64,000 nt of DNA from Butyribacter intestini (GTDB taxonomy: Bacteria; Bacillota; Clostridia; Lachnospirales; Lachnospiraceae). How positions within the stretch are numbered: the stretch's first letter is position 1; every line of letters starts with the position of its first letter. The notes under the pieces are model-generated. The model did not search any database. It was not told the origin of the DNA and saw nothing but the letters and a program-made list of their open reading frames with translations. Location of the stretch: positions 1,301,033 through 1,365,032 of the forward strand of contig LLKB01000005.1 in the NCBI GenBank assembly GCA_001414325.1. Direction: 5' to 3'. A program made the translations under genes and the position numbers. Positions 1 to 10,154 of the stretch are shown one piece after another.

Positions 1-3000
1 TTAACTTCATCTGCTATAAATCCGCTGTGAGTTCTTTTGCCATCTATCATTGTGTATGTTGATGGTTTTAATCCGTCTATCAGGTCATTGGCATATTGTT
101 CATCTATTTCAGTTATATTTGTTTTTAATCGTCTGTCTGATGCCGTAAATGCTCCTGTGTTTGTTGTCACAACTCCATTTTCAGTGCCTACAGCAAACAA
201 ATACCCGCTGCTCATTTTTTTATCTTTAGCAAAAATTCCGGCAACTGAAAAATCACAATATCCCCTTGTCGTATCAGGAACAGCCTCGTCTAAAGCTCCG
301 CTTTGGATTCCACATATAAGTTTACCCTGCATTATAGTTGCTTTATAAGGAAACCCATCCCAGCTATAATACCCAGTTCTGGAATGTGTTGAAATAAATG
401 CCTCTCCGTCTGAATACATATATCCCCTGCCAAACTGCCATCCACCAATTGAGCCATTTCCCGAATCGTCAAGTTTGAAGTTTGTGCTATTAACAACCAA
501 ACGATTTGAATTAAGTGCAATCTGCTCTGATGATTGATTTATCTCGCTACACACATCACCGACAGAAACCTTACTGCTTATTTGATTTTGTGCCCATGTT
601 GTAGTGGCATAACTGCTCATCCCGGCTATCGTCTGGTAGTTTCCAAGTATTGCCGAATCTGCTTTCAATGCAAGTTCTGACGCCTTTGCATAATTATTCA
701 TTCCATCTATTGTCTGATATGTCTCAGAAACCTTTGCATTTATCTCATCTGCTTTAAGATTTAATGCTGCACTTGTTACATAATCTCCCTGGATTACTCC
801 GACAGTTTCCTTAATACCATCAATGTTCACATCTATTTGCGAAAATTTCTGCTGATTTTCCTCATTCTTTTCATAGAGTTCATACTTAAGGTTTGTGTTG
901 CTCACTTCAAAGTTTGCCATCTGAACCCTGCCTTCTCTTTCTTCCTCATCAGCACTCAGACAAAATTCTGTCATTGCTCCGCCATATTCAAGTTTTATCG
1001 CATATATCTCTATTACTCCGTCGTCATCTGCCGGAGTAAATACCGGCTTTCCTTTTGTACTGTCATACACAAAATCGTATTTTACCCTTGTTGTTTCTGC
1101 ATTATCAAATACATCTCCTGTTTCAAGAGCAGTCGGATAATATATCATTGCTCTGCCTTTTATGTAAGCTGACAATGTATAAGCCGTACCATCTAAAGGC
1201 ATAAATGAATTATTTACATAAGAATATTTCTTCGACAAACTTATAATGTCACACTCATAATGCTTATGTTCCCTGTCCCATTGCACATTTCCACTATGAG
1301 CGTATTCTCCGACATATATCCATCCCTCCTGCATTTTCTGTGCATCGTAATACTGGTTAAATCCTATGTCGTCAAGAAGCTGCGACACAATCTTATTAAA
1401 TGCGATATTAAGACTCTGTCCCGTAGGATCATAATTTATCGCGCTTGATTTGATAGTCTCAGTTCCATTGTTTATCTCTCTTACCAAAGATGGAATATTT
1501 ACCTTTTTGGCATTGATGTTTGCATCATCCGCCACCATCCTGTCATTGATAAGACCATCTCTTACGGCATTTTCAGTAATTCCACCCTCGCCCCAGAGCA
1601 CATTTCCGTTTTCATCATAAATTATAATAGTATAATTGTTATTTGCATCCTTACCTACCTGGACTCTCACTTTCTTTCCGTCAGAAATCTGCATGGTAGA
1701 GTCTTTCAGCACCATAGTCCCGTCTTTTGACTGTATCTGAACATTATCCGTATAGATTGTACCGGATGCTATCTTATCCGCAGTCAATGACTTGATAAGA
1801 GCATTTGTAATAACTCCGTCACTCATTCTTCCGACAACTGCATCTGAAAAATCCGTTGTGATAATCGTACTTCTGATATTGTTAATAAGTGCCGACTCAG
1901 AAGTAAGATTTTTTATATTTCCAACTGCCGCCGAAATATTATCAGTCGTAATAGTCTGTGCAATAATATTCTTTATGATTGCATCATTAGCCGTAAGACT
2001 GTCAATCTCTGCTACCTTTGCCTTAAGATTGTCAGTAGTTATGTTGACTGCTACCAGGTCATTTATCCATGCCTGCTGTGCGGCAAGCTGCTTTGTCACA
2101 ATAATGTTGTTGGTATTACTCTGATCAGCCAAAAGGCTCAATTTTTCCCCTGTCACTGCACCGGCTATAGAACCTGATGCCGTAGCCGCCGTACTGCCTA
2201 CACTAAAACTGTCATTTGCGGGACTTTCAAGGCTTATCGTCTGTTTATTTACTCTAAGCATCACACCGTCGATTCCAAGCATTTTGGCATTAACTTTGTA
2301 CCAATTCCCTACCTGTATTCGCTCTTTATTACCATTAAGATAATGTGGGTCTATGGCCGAAATCGTATAACTGCTATACGGCACAGAATATATATCAATA
2401 TACTTTTGTGCCTCATTTAAAAGTTCAGTCGGGTCATTAATATCTTCATACAAAACTGTACGCTGTATAACACCATACACATCTTCATTTTTGGAAAGAT
2501 ATTTATTTCCTCCATTTACACCGGCTATAGAAACCCTTTCAAGATTATCCTCATCGGTATAAATCTTTTGACCTAACGGAAGTATTCTCGTACAAAGTGT
2601 ACTCATGTCCTGTTCACATGAATAGGACAAAAGATTATATCCAATCTCTATTACACTGTCCCCACATATTTTTCCAATCTTTTTTGATACTGTCAGCTTA
2701 TCGAATAATGCTTTTCCTTCGACTAAGTCCATTTTATAAGATACCGATATTTCCCAGCCATACTTTGAAACCAATGCTGACAACTCATCAAATGTCGTTC
2801 CTCCGGATGTTGACAGCTCCGCTTTTTGCGTATCTGTGACAGTGGCATCAAATTCAATTATAAATTGATGTTCAGGTACATTACTGTTGTGCCTGTCTAT
2901 AAGTTCCTTTGCAAGCTCGACAGGTGACATATCAAACGCTTCTATCTCTGTACTGCTGTCCTGAAGATATGCAAGATACCCTTCACAGGTTACCTGTTTA

Positions 3001-3281
3001 TATATGGCTCCCGTGTTGTCCATCAAAGGAACTGCTTTAAGAACCCTGCCTAAAAACTCTACCTCCGGAGTATCAACACACCATATTTTAGTAAGACAAG
3101 GTGAAAGCATATCATATCCCGGATTATCCGGATAAATGTCAAAAGACAAAGAATCCGCACAATTTAATTCCCTGGATATACTTCCCGACAATTTTCTTTC
3201 CATATGATCCGGCTGCATATCAAAAATAATTTCCTGCTTAGGCTTTCCATTTTCAATGTTTTCAATCCTAATAGTTCTCAT
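1..3281 (-). CDS. Phage tail-tip / fibre protein with C-terminal S74 chaperone domain (3' end cut by window edge)
   Basis: An open frame starts at the ATG at 3281, overlaps the distal tail gene by ATGA, and runs off the window, giving more than 1090 residues. The first 300 or so residues resemble the prophage tail / minor structural protein N-terminus (baseplate hub type). The middle is rich in short repeats of the form ITTDNI and ASELALKADS, typical of trimeric fibre shafts. Around residue 1048 comes SDRRLKTNI, followed by GLKPSTYTMIDGKRTHSGFI. This matches the S74 intramolecular chaperone, which trimerises the fibre and then cuts itself at the serine of the Ser-Asp pair. The protein probably binds the host surface at the tail tip. 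The C-terminus is not visible. Confidence 0.85.
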   Translation of the reverse strand, partial: MRTIRIENIENGKPKQEIIFDMQPDHMERKLSGSISRELNCADSLSFDIYPDNPGYDMLSPCLTKIWCVDTPEVEFLGRVLKAVPLMDNTGAIYKQVTCEGYLAYLQDSSTEIEAFDMSPVELAKELIDRHNSNVPEHQFIIEFDATVTDTQKAELSTSGGTTFDELSALVSKYGWEISVSYKMDLVEGKALFDKLTVSKKIGKICGDSVIEIGYNLLSYSCEQDMSTLCTRILPLGQKIYTDEDNLERVSIAGVNGGNKYLSKNEDVYGVIQRTVLYEDINDPTELLNEAQKYIDIYSVPYSSYTISAIDPHYLNGNKERIQVGNWYKVNAKMLGIDGVMLRVNKQTISLESPANDSFSVGSTAATASGSIAGAVTGEKLSLLADQSNTNNIIVTKQLAAQQAWINDLVAVNITTDNLKAKVAEIDSLTANDAIIKNIIAQTITTDNISAAVGNIKNLTSESALINNIRSTIITTDFSDAVVGRMSDGVITNALIKSLTADKIASGTIYTDNVQIQSKDGTMVLKDSTMQISDGKKVRVQVGKDANNNYTIIIYDENGNVLWGEGGITENAVRDGLINDRMVADDANINAKKVNIPSLVREINNGTETIKSSAINYDPTGQSLNIAFNKIVSQLLDDIGFNQYYDAQKMQEGWIYVGEYAHSGNVQWDREHKHYECDIISLSKKYSYVNNSFMPLDGTAYTLSAYIKGRAMIYYPTALETGDVFDNAETTRVKYDFVYDSTKGKPVFTPADDDGVIEIYAIKLEYGGAMTEFCLSADEEEREGRVQMANFEVSNTNLKYELYEKNEENQQKFSQIDVNIDGIKETVGVIQGDYVTSAALNLKADEINAKVSETYQTIDGMNNYAKASELALKADSAILGNYQTIAGMSSYATTTWAQNQISSKVSVGDVCSEINQSSEQIALNSNRLVVNSTNFKLDDSGNGSIGGWQFGRGYMYSDGEAFISTHSRTGYYSWDGFPYKATIMQGKLICGIQSGALDEAVPDTTRGYCDFSVAGIFAKDKKMSSGYLFAVGTENGVVTTNTGAFTASDRRLKTNITEIDEQYANDLIDGLKPSTYTMIDGKRTHSGFIADEV

Positions 3282-3706
3282 ATCGTATTTCTCACACCCT
3301 CTTTCGATGAATACATATACGGATCCGCTTTAAATGTAACTGTTATAATACAGGTCTTTCTGGTTGAGGCAGATGCATCAAAAGAACTTATTTTCGCCAA
3401 AAAATAATAATCAGGCATTGCACTGTCAATAAATTTTTTTCTTGCCGCAGGTGGATACAGCCAATCCGCTATATAATGTTTAGTCCTCTCCACTTCTGCC
3501 CTGTCTGAACACTTTTTCCACATTTTCACGGTAATCGTTCTGTCCTCATAAACTTTCATTCCGTTAAGATCATACGCATCTATTACTGAATCACGATACG
3601 GTACCGGTATCTCACTTGTTTTAACCGCAGGATAGCCAATATCTATACTTTCGACTGTCATTCCTTTACTTGATGCCCTTATATCATTAAATGAAAAATC
3701 ACGCAT
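3278..3706 (-). CDS. Distal tail protein (Dit-like)
   Basis: This 142-residue protein lies between the tape measure and the tail-tip protein, the fixed position of Dit in siphophages. Its N-terminus (MRDFSFNDIRASSKGMTVES) and the stretch RTITVKMW fit the conserved Dit N-terminal domain, which forms the hexameric hub linking tail tube to baseplate. It is short compared with many Dit proteins, which carry a second galectin-like domain, so it probably holds only the hub domain. It overlaps the upstream tape measure gene by 8 bases and the downstream gene by 4, indicating translational coupling. Confidence 0.75.
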   Translation of the reverse strand: MRDFSFNDIRASSKGMTVESIDIGYPAVKTSEIPVPYRDSVIDAYDLNGMKVYEDRTITVKMWKKCSDRAEVERTKHYIADWLYPPAARKKFIDSAMPDYYFLAKISSFDASASTRKTCIITVTFKADPYMYSSKEGVRNTI

Positions 3707-6700
3707 TTGCTATCCCCCTTCTTGTAAGACTTACCTTTGCACCCTGTAACATATCTACAGTATTTAACGCAGCCTTTCCAACTACATTTCCATCCATCTG
3801 AATCGTAAGATTTAACTGACTTGATTTCTGTAATCCCGATGCGGCTTTACCATTTACCTGAGGTACTGTTGTTGGAAGATTTCCGGTAATAATATCTGCA
3901 AGTCCCTGTGTTTCTCTTTGCAATCCCTGTGCAAATCCAAGACCTGTGTATGCTCCAAGTTCAGCCATCACTCTTGACGGTGAATGTATTCCAAGATTTT
4001 TCTTAACCTGCTTCACCGTCTGCCCTGTCAGTTTCGCTATAGCCTTATACACATCATTACTTCCCTTTTCGATACCATTTGCAAAACCTTTTGCCACATT
4101 CGCACCGATTGATTTCATTTCTTTTTGATATGTTTTTTTGAGTTTGGCTATCTTTGTCTTATATGTTTTTTCAAGTTCTTTCATTTTCTTATCTGTAGAC
4201 TTTTTTAAATCTTTATTCTGCGTTACAGCTTCCATCTTTGCTACAGCATTTTTTTGACTGTATAACTGCTTGTACTCCGCCCACTGTTCATTATTCATCT
4301 TTGTAAGCGTTTCGACATCACCGGCAGAATTCACTCCAAGACCCTCGATTTCTTTCATCATCTCGTCAGATGCTCCTCTGTCACGAAGAACCTGCAGGTT
4401 TGTACGCCATTTTTGAAGTGCATCAACCTGACGCTGTAAATTCACTACAAGACCATTCTCGTCATCCGTTTTTGTCAGACTTACATCACTGAAAATGCTG
4501 AAACTTGATGCAATCGACTCTTTAGTTGACTTCACGGATTCATTATATGTTTTTTTAAGTTCTTCCAACTCTGATCTAAGAGTTGACATATACTCCTTAT
4601 AACTTTTCTTATAATTACTCAAATATTCCTTTTTACTGTTAATAAGATTATTTCTTGCCTCATAATACTGTTTTAAAGCATCTGTATGTGCAGATGTTCC
4701 TTTTTTCGTTGCTTTAACAACCTTATCCCAGTATGTTTTAACAGTCTTTTCGTTGTAACCATGTCCATTTGTCTTTAAGTCTCTCATTTCTATCTTGTTC
4801 TGAAGCTTTGTAACAAGAGCCTGTTGTTTCTCTGCCGTTGCTTTCTTCTGTGCTTCCAGTTTTTTCTTACGCTCTTTCTGCTCTTTTTCCAGCTTTTTTT
4901 GATATGCTGCTCTCTGCTTTTCAAGGCTTTTCCTTTGCTTTTCTCCATCGTTTGTAACTTTGTTTCTTGCAGCATAATATTTTTGCAATGCCTTTGTATG
5001 TGCAGTTGTTCCGGCATATGTAGCATTAACGACAGCTTTCCACCATTTTGCAATCGTGGCATTACTATATCCTTTGCCGTTAGTTTTCAGATCCTTATTT
5101 TTAATCTTGTCAGACAATTCTTTAACAAGAATATTTCCAAGCTGTTCAGCAGACTTTCCAACATTTTTTGAACTTGATTCGATACCCTGTATCAAACCGT
5201 CAACCGTATATTCGCCTGACTTTTTAAAAACTCTTGATGGTGAATGAATATCAAGTTTCTTTTTAAAAGCCTTGTCTGCTGCATCACCTAAGTCCTCATA
5301 AGCCTTAACAACCTCAGGTTTCTTCTTTTCAACTCCGGCAAGCAGACCATCAACACTGTTTACCCCTGCCGCTTTCATGAGTTTTGATATTTTAGCATCA
5401 GATTTCTGAATTACATCCAATGAACTCTGGCCGCCTTTCTCAAAACTCTTTTTCATCCCTGCAGAAATATTTATTCCGACCTTGTCAAGTTTTTTCTGCA
5501 TATTGTCAGCACGCTTCTGAATCTGTTTGCTTATGGCTTCATATGCAACTGTCGGGTCAGCAGAACTGCCATTTATCCCTTTGGTTATTTCCTCTGGTAT
5601 ATATGCACCCTGTTTTCTTGCATTAGTAGCAAGAATCATCAATTTTTTATTTATTGCCGTATTTAATGTATCAAGTGCAGTCTGAGGCGATTTACTTCCA
5701 TCTTTTAATCCTGCCGCAAGTCCTTTAGGTATCTTTGTACCTGTCTTTTTAGCAATGTTTACAGAATTACTAAAAGCTCTCTTTGTGGCATCATCAACCT
5801 TGCTGCCCGACTTTCCCATCTGAACAACAGCAGTATCAAAAGCTTTTCCAAGATTTTTATACTGTCTTGCAGCTTTCTTTGCGGCATTGGCTGAGTTATT
5901 TGTTTTTTTCTTTTGGTCGTCTGTTGCTCTGCTATACTTTTCAATATATTTCTGTGCCTTATCTACATTAGAATTACAATCTTTAATTATTTTTTCCTGC
6001 TCTTTAATAGTTTTATTTAATTCAGAGGAAGTCTTTTTGTGTCTTTCCTTTTCTTCTGCGTATTTACTTAATGCCTGCTGTGCTTTCTGATATGTTTCAC
6101 TATAATTTTCATTATAATTCATATTTCCAGCATTAGCTTTATACTCTTTTTCTAATGCCTTTTGTGCTGACTCTGCTTTTTTCTCTGCATCTGCTAATCT
6201 TTTTTTTGAATCTGCTCGTTTCTGCGTAGCCTCCGCAAGTGCCATTTCAGCCTCATACTGCTGTTTATATTGTTCCTTTATATCAGCCTCAGCAGCTTGT
6301 GTCATATAAAGTTTTTTATAATTGGAAATTTTATCTGTTATCTGCTTATTAGATAACTTAAGTTTTCCGTTTTCTTCATCATAAGCATTTGCAAGTTCTG
6401 GTATTTGCTGAGATAATGAATTTACTATTGCTTTCATCTCAGATTTTTGAGCAGTGTTCTTATGTTCAATGTTATTAAGTTCTTTCAGTCTTTCCGCCTG
6501 CTTATCTACTGCCGCTACTTCTGACTCAGCAGACGAAAAACTGTCTTTTGCTGCCTGCACACTTTCCTTTATAGCCTTTGTCTTCTCATTCAGCTTATCA
6601 ATTTCTTTCTGATCTGCCTGAGCCGCTTTTTCAGTTTCACTTGTAGACCTTTTAGTCTGCATGGCAAATGTAACTATCCCAGCAGTAAGTGTAGCAAGTG

Positions 6701-8525
6701 CTGTTGCCGCCAGTAAAATAGGATTAGCCATAAGTGCTGCACCAAAAGCTGTAATTAATGGAGTTACAGTCTTTACCACTGTTACACCCACAAATGCTGT
6801 TGTTAATGCCCCTAACGATGCCGTAAGCGAAACCACCGCCTTTACTACATCAGGATTTTTCTTAATAAACTCCATAGCCCAGGAGATTGCTTTCTGTCCA
6901 TGCTGGTACATTCCGTCAAGAGACTCATTAAGCTGTGTTCCGATAGCAATCTTTAAGTTCTCAATGCCGTTTAACATCTTCTGTTTAGCTGTTTCTGATG
7001 TATCAGTCATCTTTTTATAAGCATCATTAGCCGCACCGGTACTATTCGTCACCTTTTTCAGAGTATTGTTATAATCCTCTGTTCCTGTCTTTAAAAGAAC
7101 TGTTGCTGCTGTCGCAGCTTCCTGACGGCTGAAAAGATTTGAAAATGCTGTTGCATCACCGCCTACGCTGTCACTTAAAATCTGAATAACATCACCAAGC
7201 GATTTTCCCTCTGCCATCAACTCTGTAAATGATTTTCCTGTCTCTGTCTGCAAAGTCGCTGCCGTTTTTGAACCCTGTTTTGATAGTTCTTTCATAAGAG
7301 ACTTAATATAAGTCGTAGACTCGCTTGTTTCAATACCTCTTTTAGTAAGCTGTATATATGCTGTTCCCAAATCCTGTAATGAAACACCATAATTAGCCGC
7401 ATTGGTAGCAACCTTACCAATACTTGACGCAAGTTCATTAACCGATGTTTTACCTAAGTTCTGTACTGTCAGAAATACATCTGATACCTCAGACGCATCT
7501 TTAACCTTATTTCCATACGAATTAAGAACCGTTGTAAGACCATCAATTGCCGTTGTGCTGTCTGTAAATCCACCTTTTGCAAGTTTAGTGGCTTCACCTA
7601 CTGTTTCCACCGCCTTTGATGTATCAACACTCGCTGATATAGCCTGATATGTTGACTCAGCTATATCCGTTACCGCCGTTCCTGTCTTTGTAGACAGGTC
7701 AAGCATCTCCTTGTTAAGTGTACCCATTGATTTTTTCGATGTATCAGCAATGGTACTAACCTTTGCTGATGCACTTTCAAACTTCTCAGCACTCTCAGAA
7801 CACTCATACAAAGTTTTTGCTATATCCTCGACCTTTTCTTTTACTCCTGATGCAACTATCTGGTCTGCAAGATTATTAAAAGCCTGTCTGTTACTTTCTC
7901 CAAGCTGTTCAACATTAACTCTTACTTCCCTGACTGATTTTCCATACTGGTCTATTGATGTTGCACAACCATTTGCCGAGTTTTTAGCCTCTTTCATATA
8001 CTTATCATTTGTATTCAAGGCTCTGCTTGCTCTTATAGTCTGTGCTTCCGCAGTATTTAATTTATTTTTCCAATTTTCCACTCTGCTGCCGGCGGCTTCA
8101 TAATTTCTCTCGCCTTTTTTTATTGCCTCTGCAAGTTCATCAATGGTTTTCTGCTGTTTATCAAGTTCCGCATCCGTGGCTGTTCCGGATTTCTTCATTT
8201 TATCCATTTCAGCCTGTGCGTTTTTATATTCTGCCCTTAACTTTTCAAGACCGTCTGCAACTTTTTTCTGTGACTCAGCACTATGCACATAACCGGCTTT
8301 TGTTGCATCGAGTTTACTTCTCTGTCCCTGAAGCACCTGAGAAAGAACTTTATGCTTTGCCTGAAGTGCTTCAAGGCTGTTCGCATTCTCGGCATACTTC
8401 TCTTTAACAAGACTAAGCTCTGATTTCATTGACGAAAGCTGTTTATTACAAGCTGTAACCGCTGCTTTAAACTCTTTCTCACCCTCAAGCACTATTGATG
8501 CACCAATTTTATTTTTATTCGCCAT
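3699..8525 (-). CDS. Tail tape measure protein (TP901 type)
   Basis: A 1608-residue protein with long charged coiled coils, a TP901-like core around residues 200 to 500 (ATKLAKGGFTDSTTAIDG), a hydrophobic stretch near residues 565 to 620, and further coiled coil. It sets tail length and is expelled at DNA injection. Two HSPSRV-xx-GxYT-x-G-x-QG modules (near residues 1100 and 1530) are the usual tape-measure C-terminal motif. Two copies of a DLKTNGxGY...KYYxARN unit of about 45 residues (near residues 1143 and 1245) suggest internal duplication. The start has GGAG seven bases upstream. Several minus- and plus-strand open frames inside it are shadows. Confidence 0.95.
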   Translation of the reverse strand: MANKNKIGASIVLEGEKEFKAAVTACNKQLSSMKSELSLVKEKYAENANSLEALQAKHKVLSQVLQGQRSKLDATKAGYVHSAESQKKVADGLEKLRAEYKNAQAEMDKMKKSGTATDAELDKQQKTIDELAEAIKKGERNYEAAGSRVENWKNKLNTAEAQTIRASRALNTNDKYMKEAKNSANGCATSIDQYGKSVREVRVNVEQLGESNRQAFNNLADQIVASGVKEKVEDIAKTLYECSESAEKFESASAKVSTIADTSKKSMGTLNKEMLDLSTKTGTAVTDIAESTYQAISASVDTSKAVETVGEATKLAKGGFTDSTTAIDGLTTVLNSYGNKVKDASEVSDVFLTVQNLGKTSVNELASSIGKVATNAANYGVSLQDLGTAYIQLTKRGIETSESTTYIKSLMKELSKQGSKTAATLQTETGKSFTELMAEGKSLGDVIQILSDSVGGDATAFSNLFSRQEAATAATVLLKTGTEDYNNTLKKVTNSTGAANDAYKKMTDTSETAKQKMLNGIENLKIAIGTQLNESLDGMYQHGQKAISWAMEFIKKNPDVVKAVVSLTASLGALTTAFVGVTVVKTVTPLITAFGAALMANPILLAATALATLTAGIVTFAMQTKRSTSETEKAAQADQKEIDKLNEKTKAIKESVQAAKDSFSSAESEVAAVDKQAERLKELNNIEHKNTAQKSEMKAIVNSLSQQIPELANAYDEENGKLKLSNKQITDKISNYKKLYMTQAAEADIKEQYKQQYEAEMALAEATQKRADSKKRLADAEKKAESAQKALEKEYKANAGNMNYNENYSETYQKAQQALSKYAEEKERHKKTSSELNKTIKEQEKIIKDCNSNVDKAQKYIEKYSRATDDQKKKTNNSANAAKKAARQYKNLGKAFDTAVVQMGKSGSKVDDATKRAFSNSVNIAKKTGTKIPKGLAAGLKDGSKSPQTALDTLNTAINKKLMILATNARKQGAYIPEEITKGINGSSADPTVAYEAISKQIQKRADNMQKKLDKVGINISAGMKKSFEKGGQSSLDVIQKSDAKISKLMKAAGVNSVDGLLAGVEKKKPEVVKAYEDLGDAADKAFKKKLDIHSPSRVFKKSGEYTVDGLIQGIESSSKNVGKSAEQLGNILVKELSDKIKNKDLKTNGKGYSNATIAKWWKAVVNATYAGTTAHTKALQKYYAARNKVTNDGEKQRKSLEKQRAAYQKKLEKEQKERKKKLEAQKKATAEKQQALVTKLQNKIEMRDLKTNGHGYNEKTVKTYWDKVVKATKKGTSAHTDALKQYYEARNNLINSKKEYLSNYKKSYKEYMSTLRSELEELKKTYNESVKSTKESIASSFSIFSDVSLTKTDDENGLVVNLQRQVDALQKWRTNLQVLRDRGASDEMMKEIEGLGVNSAGDVETLTKMNNEQWAEYKQLYSQKNAVAKMEAVTQNKDLKKSTDKKMKELEKTYKTKIAKLKKTYQKEMKSIGANVAKGFANGIEKGSNDVYKAIAKLTGQTVKQVKKNLGIHSPSRVMAELGAYTGLGFAQGLQRETQGLADIITGNLPTTVPQVNGKAASGLQKSSQLNLTIQMDGNVVGKAALNTVDMLQGAKVSLTRRGIANA

Positions 8526-8540
8526 CTTATCACTCCGCTT

Positions 8541-9154
8541 CTAAAAGTTAATGATTTCTTCTCTTTCCTCTACACTGGTTATCATCCTCTCATAGGTATT
8601 TGCTGAACCTCCTGCAAACATATTGCAGATTGAAGATGCAAGCATACTCATTTCAAGGTCAAATACACTCTTATATTCATAGTACAGATCAGAAAATTCC
8701 CCGATTGACAGAAAATTACATTCTGTCTCAGAGCATCCCAGTTTTGTCTTTGCAATCAACTTATACCAGACGAAATTTATTTTCCCTCCGTCTGGCTCTC
8801 CGAGTTTTTTTCATCGTTCTCATTTTCCGGAAACATTGAGCCTGCATATGCAGTAAAAATTTCTGTTGCAAGTTTTGCCGGATTAGAAACTGCATACACA
8901 ATCTTTTTATCAGGAGCTTTCTTACCTGTAGCCTCTGCACCTTCCTCAAGGAAAAGTATTGTAGTATCAAGCAATGCCTGATAATCAATTTCATCCAGAT
9001 AATTTTCACTTTTCTCAGTATCTTCACTTCGTGAAAATATCTTATTTTCAAACTCTTTTAGACTTCCATACCGTTTCTGAAGCTGTGCAAGTGCTCTTAT
9101 TCCGCAACAAGCCGGATAAGTCTTCCCATCAATGCTCAGATTAAATATCCTCAT
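8541..9154 (-). CDS. Tail assembly chaperone, frameshifted G-T fusion product
   Basis: Reading 9154 to the AAC codon at 8804-8806 and then slipping back one base opens a frame that runs without a stop to 8541. This adds 87 residues to the first 117, about 204 in total. The downstream frame (8541..8759 has a TTG but no clear ribosome site of its own) encodes an acidic helical segment ending EERPEEIINF-like (EEREEIINF). This matches the lambda gpG/gpGT arrangement, where the long form recruits the tape measure protein. The slip site is a canonical A_AAA_AAC in the right register. Confidence 0.85.
8777..9154 (-). CDS. Tail assembly chaperone (gpG-like)
   Basis: A 125-residue protein (MRIFNLSIDGKTYPACCG...) located between the major tail protein and the tape measure gene, the standard place for the G-type chaperone. 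It is rich in acidic and helical sequence, and its C-terminus is low in complexity (ENENDEKNSESQTEGK), as expected for the unshifted product. It should coat the tape measure protein during tail assembly. Assignment rests on position, size and the frameshift signal; sequence similarity alone would be weak. Confidence 0.8.
   Translation of the reverse strand: MRIFNLSIDGKTYPACCGIRALAQLQKRYGSLKEFENKIFSRSEDTEKSENYLDEIDYQALLDTTILFLEEGAEATGKKAPDKKIVYAVSNPAKLATEIFTAYAGSMFPENENDEKNSESQTEGK
8804..8810 (-). promoter_or_regulatory. -1 programmed frameshift heptamer A_AAA_AAC in the tail chaperone gene
   Basis: On the minus strand the codons GAA AAA AAC fall exactly in the gpG frame, making a canonical A AAA AAC slip site eight codons before the gpG stop. 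The -1 frame beyond it is open through the downstream T-type frame. Confidence 0.85.
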
Positions 9155-9242
9155 AACCTCACCATCCTTTCACATCAAAATATATAAAATATGCCGCACC
9201 GCCTAGCAATGCAGCATACAACTTTCTTTCAAAAAAATAAAA

Positions 9243-9812
9243 CTACTCCGCTGTCGGTGTAAATAATGCTTTAAGAGCAGCTACGGCATCTGCCTCCGAC
9301 TCAACAACAGCCGTTCTTCTGTAAAGTCCTGTCTGCTCATCAGGATAAATAGTACCTACGACAGATGGTGTTGTATATTCCAACTTTTCCTCTTTCGTCT
9401 TTGCATCAACAGAATACGGTGCAAATTTAACTTTCGGATAGAAAACAACCTTATACTTTCCACCGTTTTTCTTGCTAATATAGCCAAATCCTACCGCTAT
9501 CGGCTCATCATTGCTTGTAGCATCATATACATCAACTGTTTTCGACTCTCCGCCGCTTAATGCAATGCTGTTTTTCTTCTGTCCAAGAAGCGGTCCAAAT
9601 ATAACAGGATCATCATCATCAATACCAAGCGTTATATCACCGCCTGTTACTGAGCTGTCACTGTCCTGTAATACATCATCTGCATAAAGTTTCGCATCGT
9701 TCGAGTTTAAGTTTTCCTTGAACTCAATCGCTCCCGCAAGTTTGGATGGTGCCTTGTACTTACCATCCTTTAACTCACCATGTAAAAATGATTTTAAGCC
9801 TACCTGTGCCAT
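9243..9812 (-). CDS. Major tail tube protein (phi13 family type)
   Basis: A 189-residue protein beginning MAQVGLKSFLHGEL and containing GGDITLGIDDDDP and a GYISKKNGGKYKVVFYPKVKF strand region. This pattern is common to the phi13-type major tail proteins of Firmicute siphophages, which polymerise into the tail tube. It lies directly after the tail terminator candidate, whose stop codon abuts its ATG, and 88 bases before the chaperone gene. The ribosome site is GAGG five bases upstream of the ATG. Confidence 0.85.
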   Translation of the reverse strand: MAQVGLKSFLHGELKDGKYKAPSKLAGAIEFKENLNSNDAKLYADDVLQDSDSSVTGGDITLGIDDDDPVIFGPLLGQKKNSIALSGGESKTVDVYDATSNDEPIAVGFGYISKKNGGKYKVVFYPKVKFAPYSVDAKTKEEKLEYTTPSVVGTIYPDEQTGLYRRTAVVESEADAVAALKALFTPTAE

Positions 9813-10154
9813 TTAAACCTCGCTTTCCGCTATGTTTGTCTCATAGCATATGTGTCTTTTTTTAACATCTCTCTCAACAGTATTTAAGGCAACTTTTGGA
9901 TAAGAAAAACCGCTTAAAAATAAAGCGGTTTTAATAGCCTTTTGCATATTAAGATAATTTTTATTTAAAGGTACAAAAAGATGTACCTGAAAATACATTT
10001 CATTCACAGCCGGGTTATCATCTGCAAATCCGCCCGGCTTTTCTGCTGCCACATTATAAACAATGTATGTGTCTGCCTTTCCGTCATAAACATCCATAGC
10101 AGCCTCTGTGCATACGGATTTCAAGGCAGTTTTCAAATCACCAAGAACACTCAT
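9813..10154 (-). CDS. Probable tail terminator / minor head-tail protein
   Basis: A 113-residue protein (MSVLGDLKTALKS...YIVYNVAAEKPGGFADDNPAV) placed between the HK97 gp10-like protein and the major tail protein. Siphophages put the tail terminator here; it caps the finished tail tube and docks to the head. The YIVYN followed by a VHLFVPLNKNY beta segment fits that family. The coding sequence overlaps the upstream gene by four bases. Confidence 0.65.
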   Translation of the reverse strand: MSVLGDLKTALKSVCTEAAMDVYDGKADTYIVYNVAAEKPGGFADDNPAVNEMYFQVHLFVPLNKNYLNMQKAIKTALFLSGFSYPKVALNTVERDVKKRHICYETNIAESEV

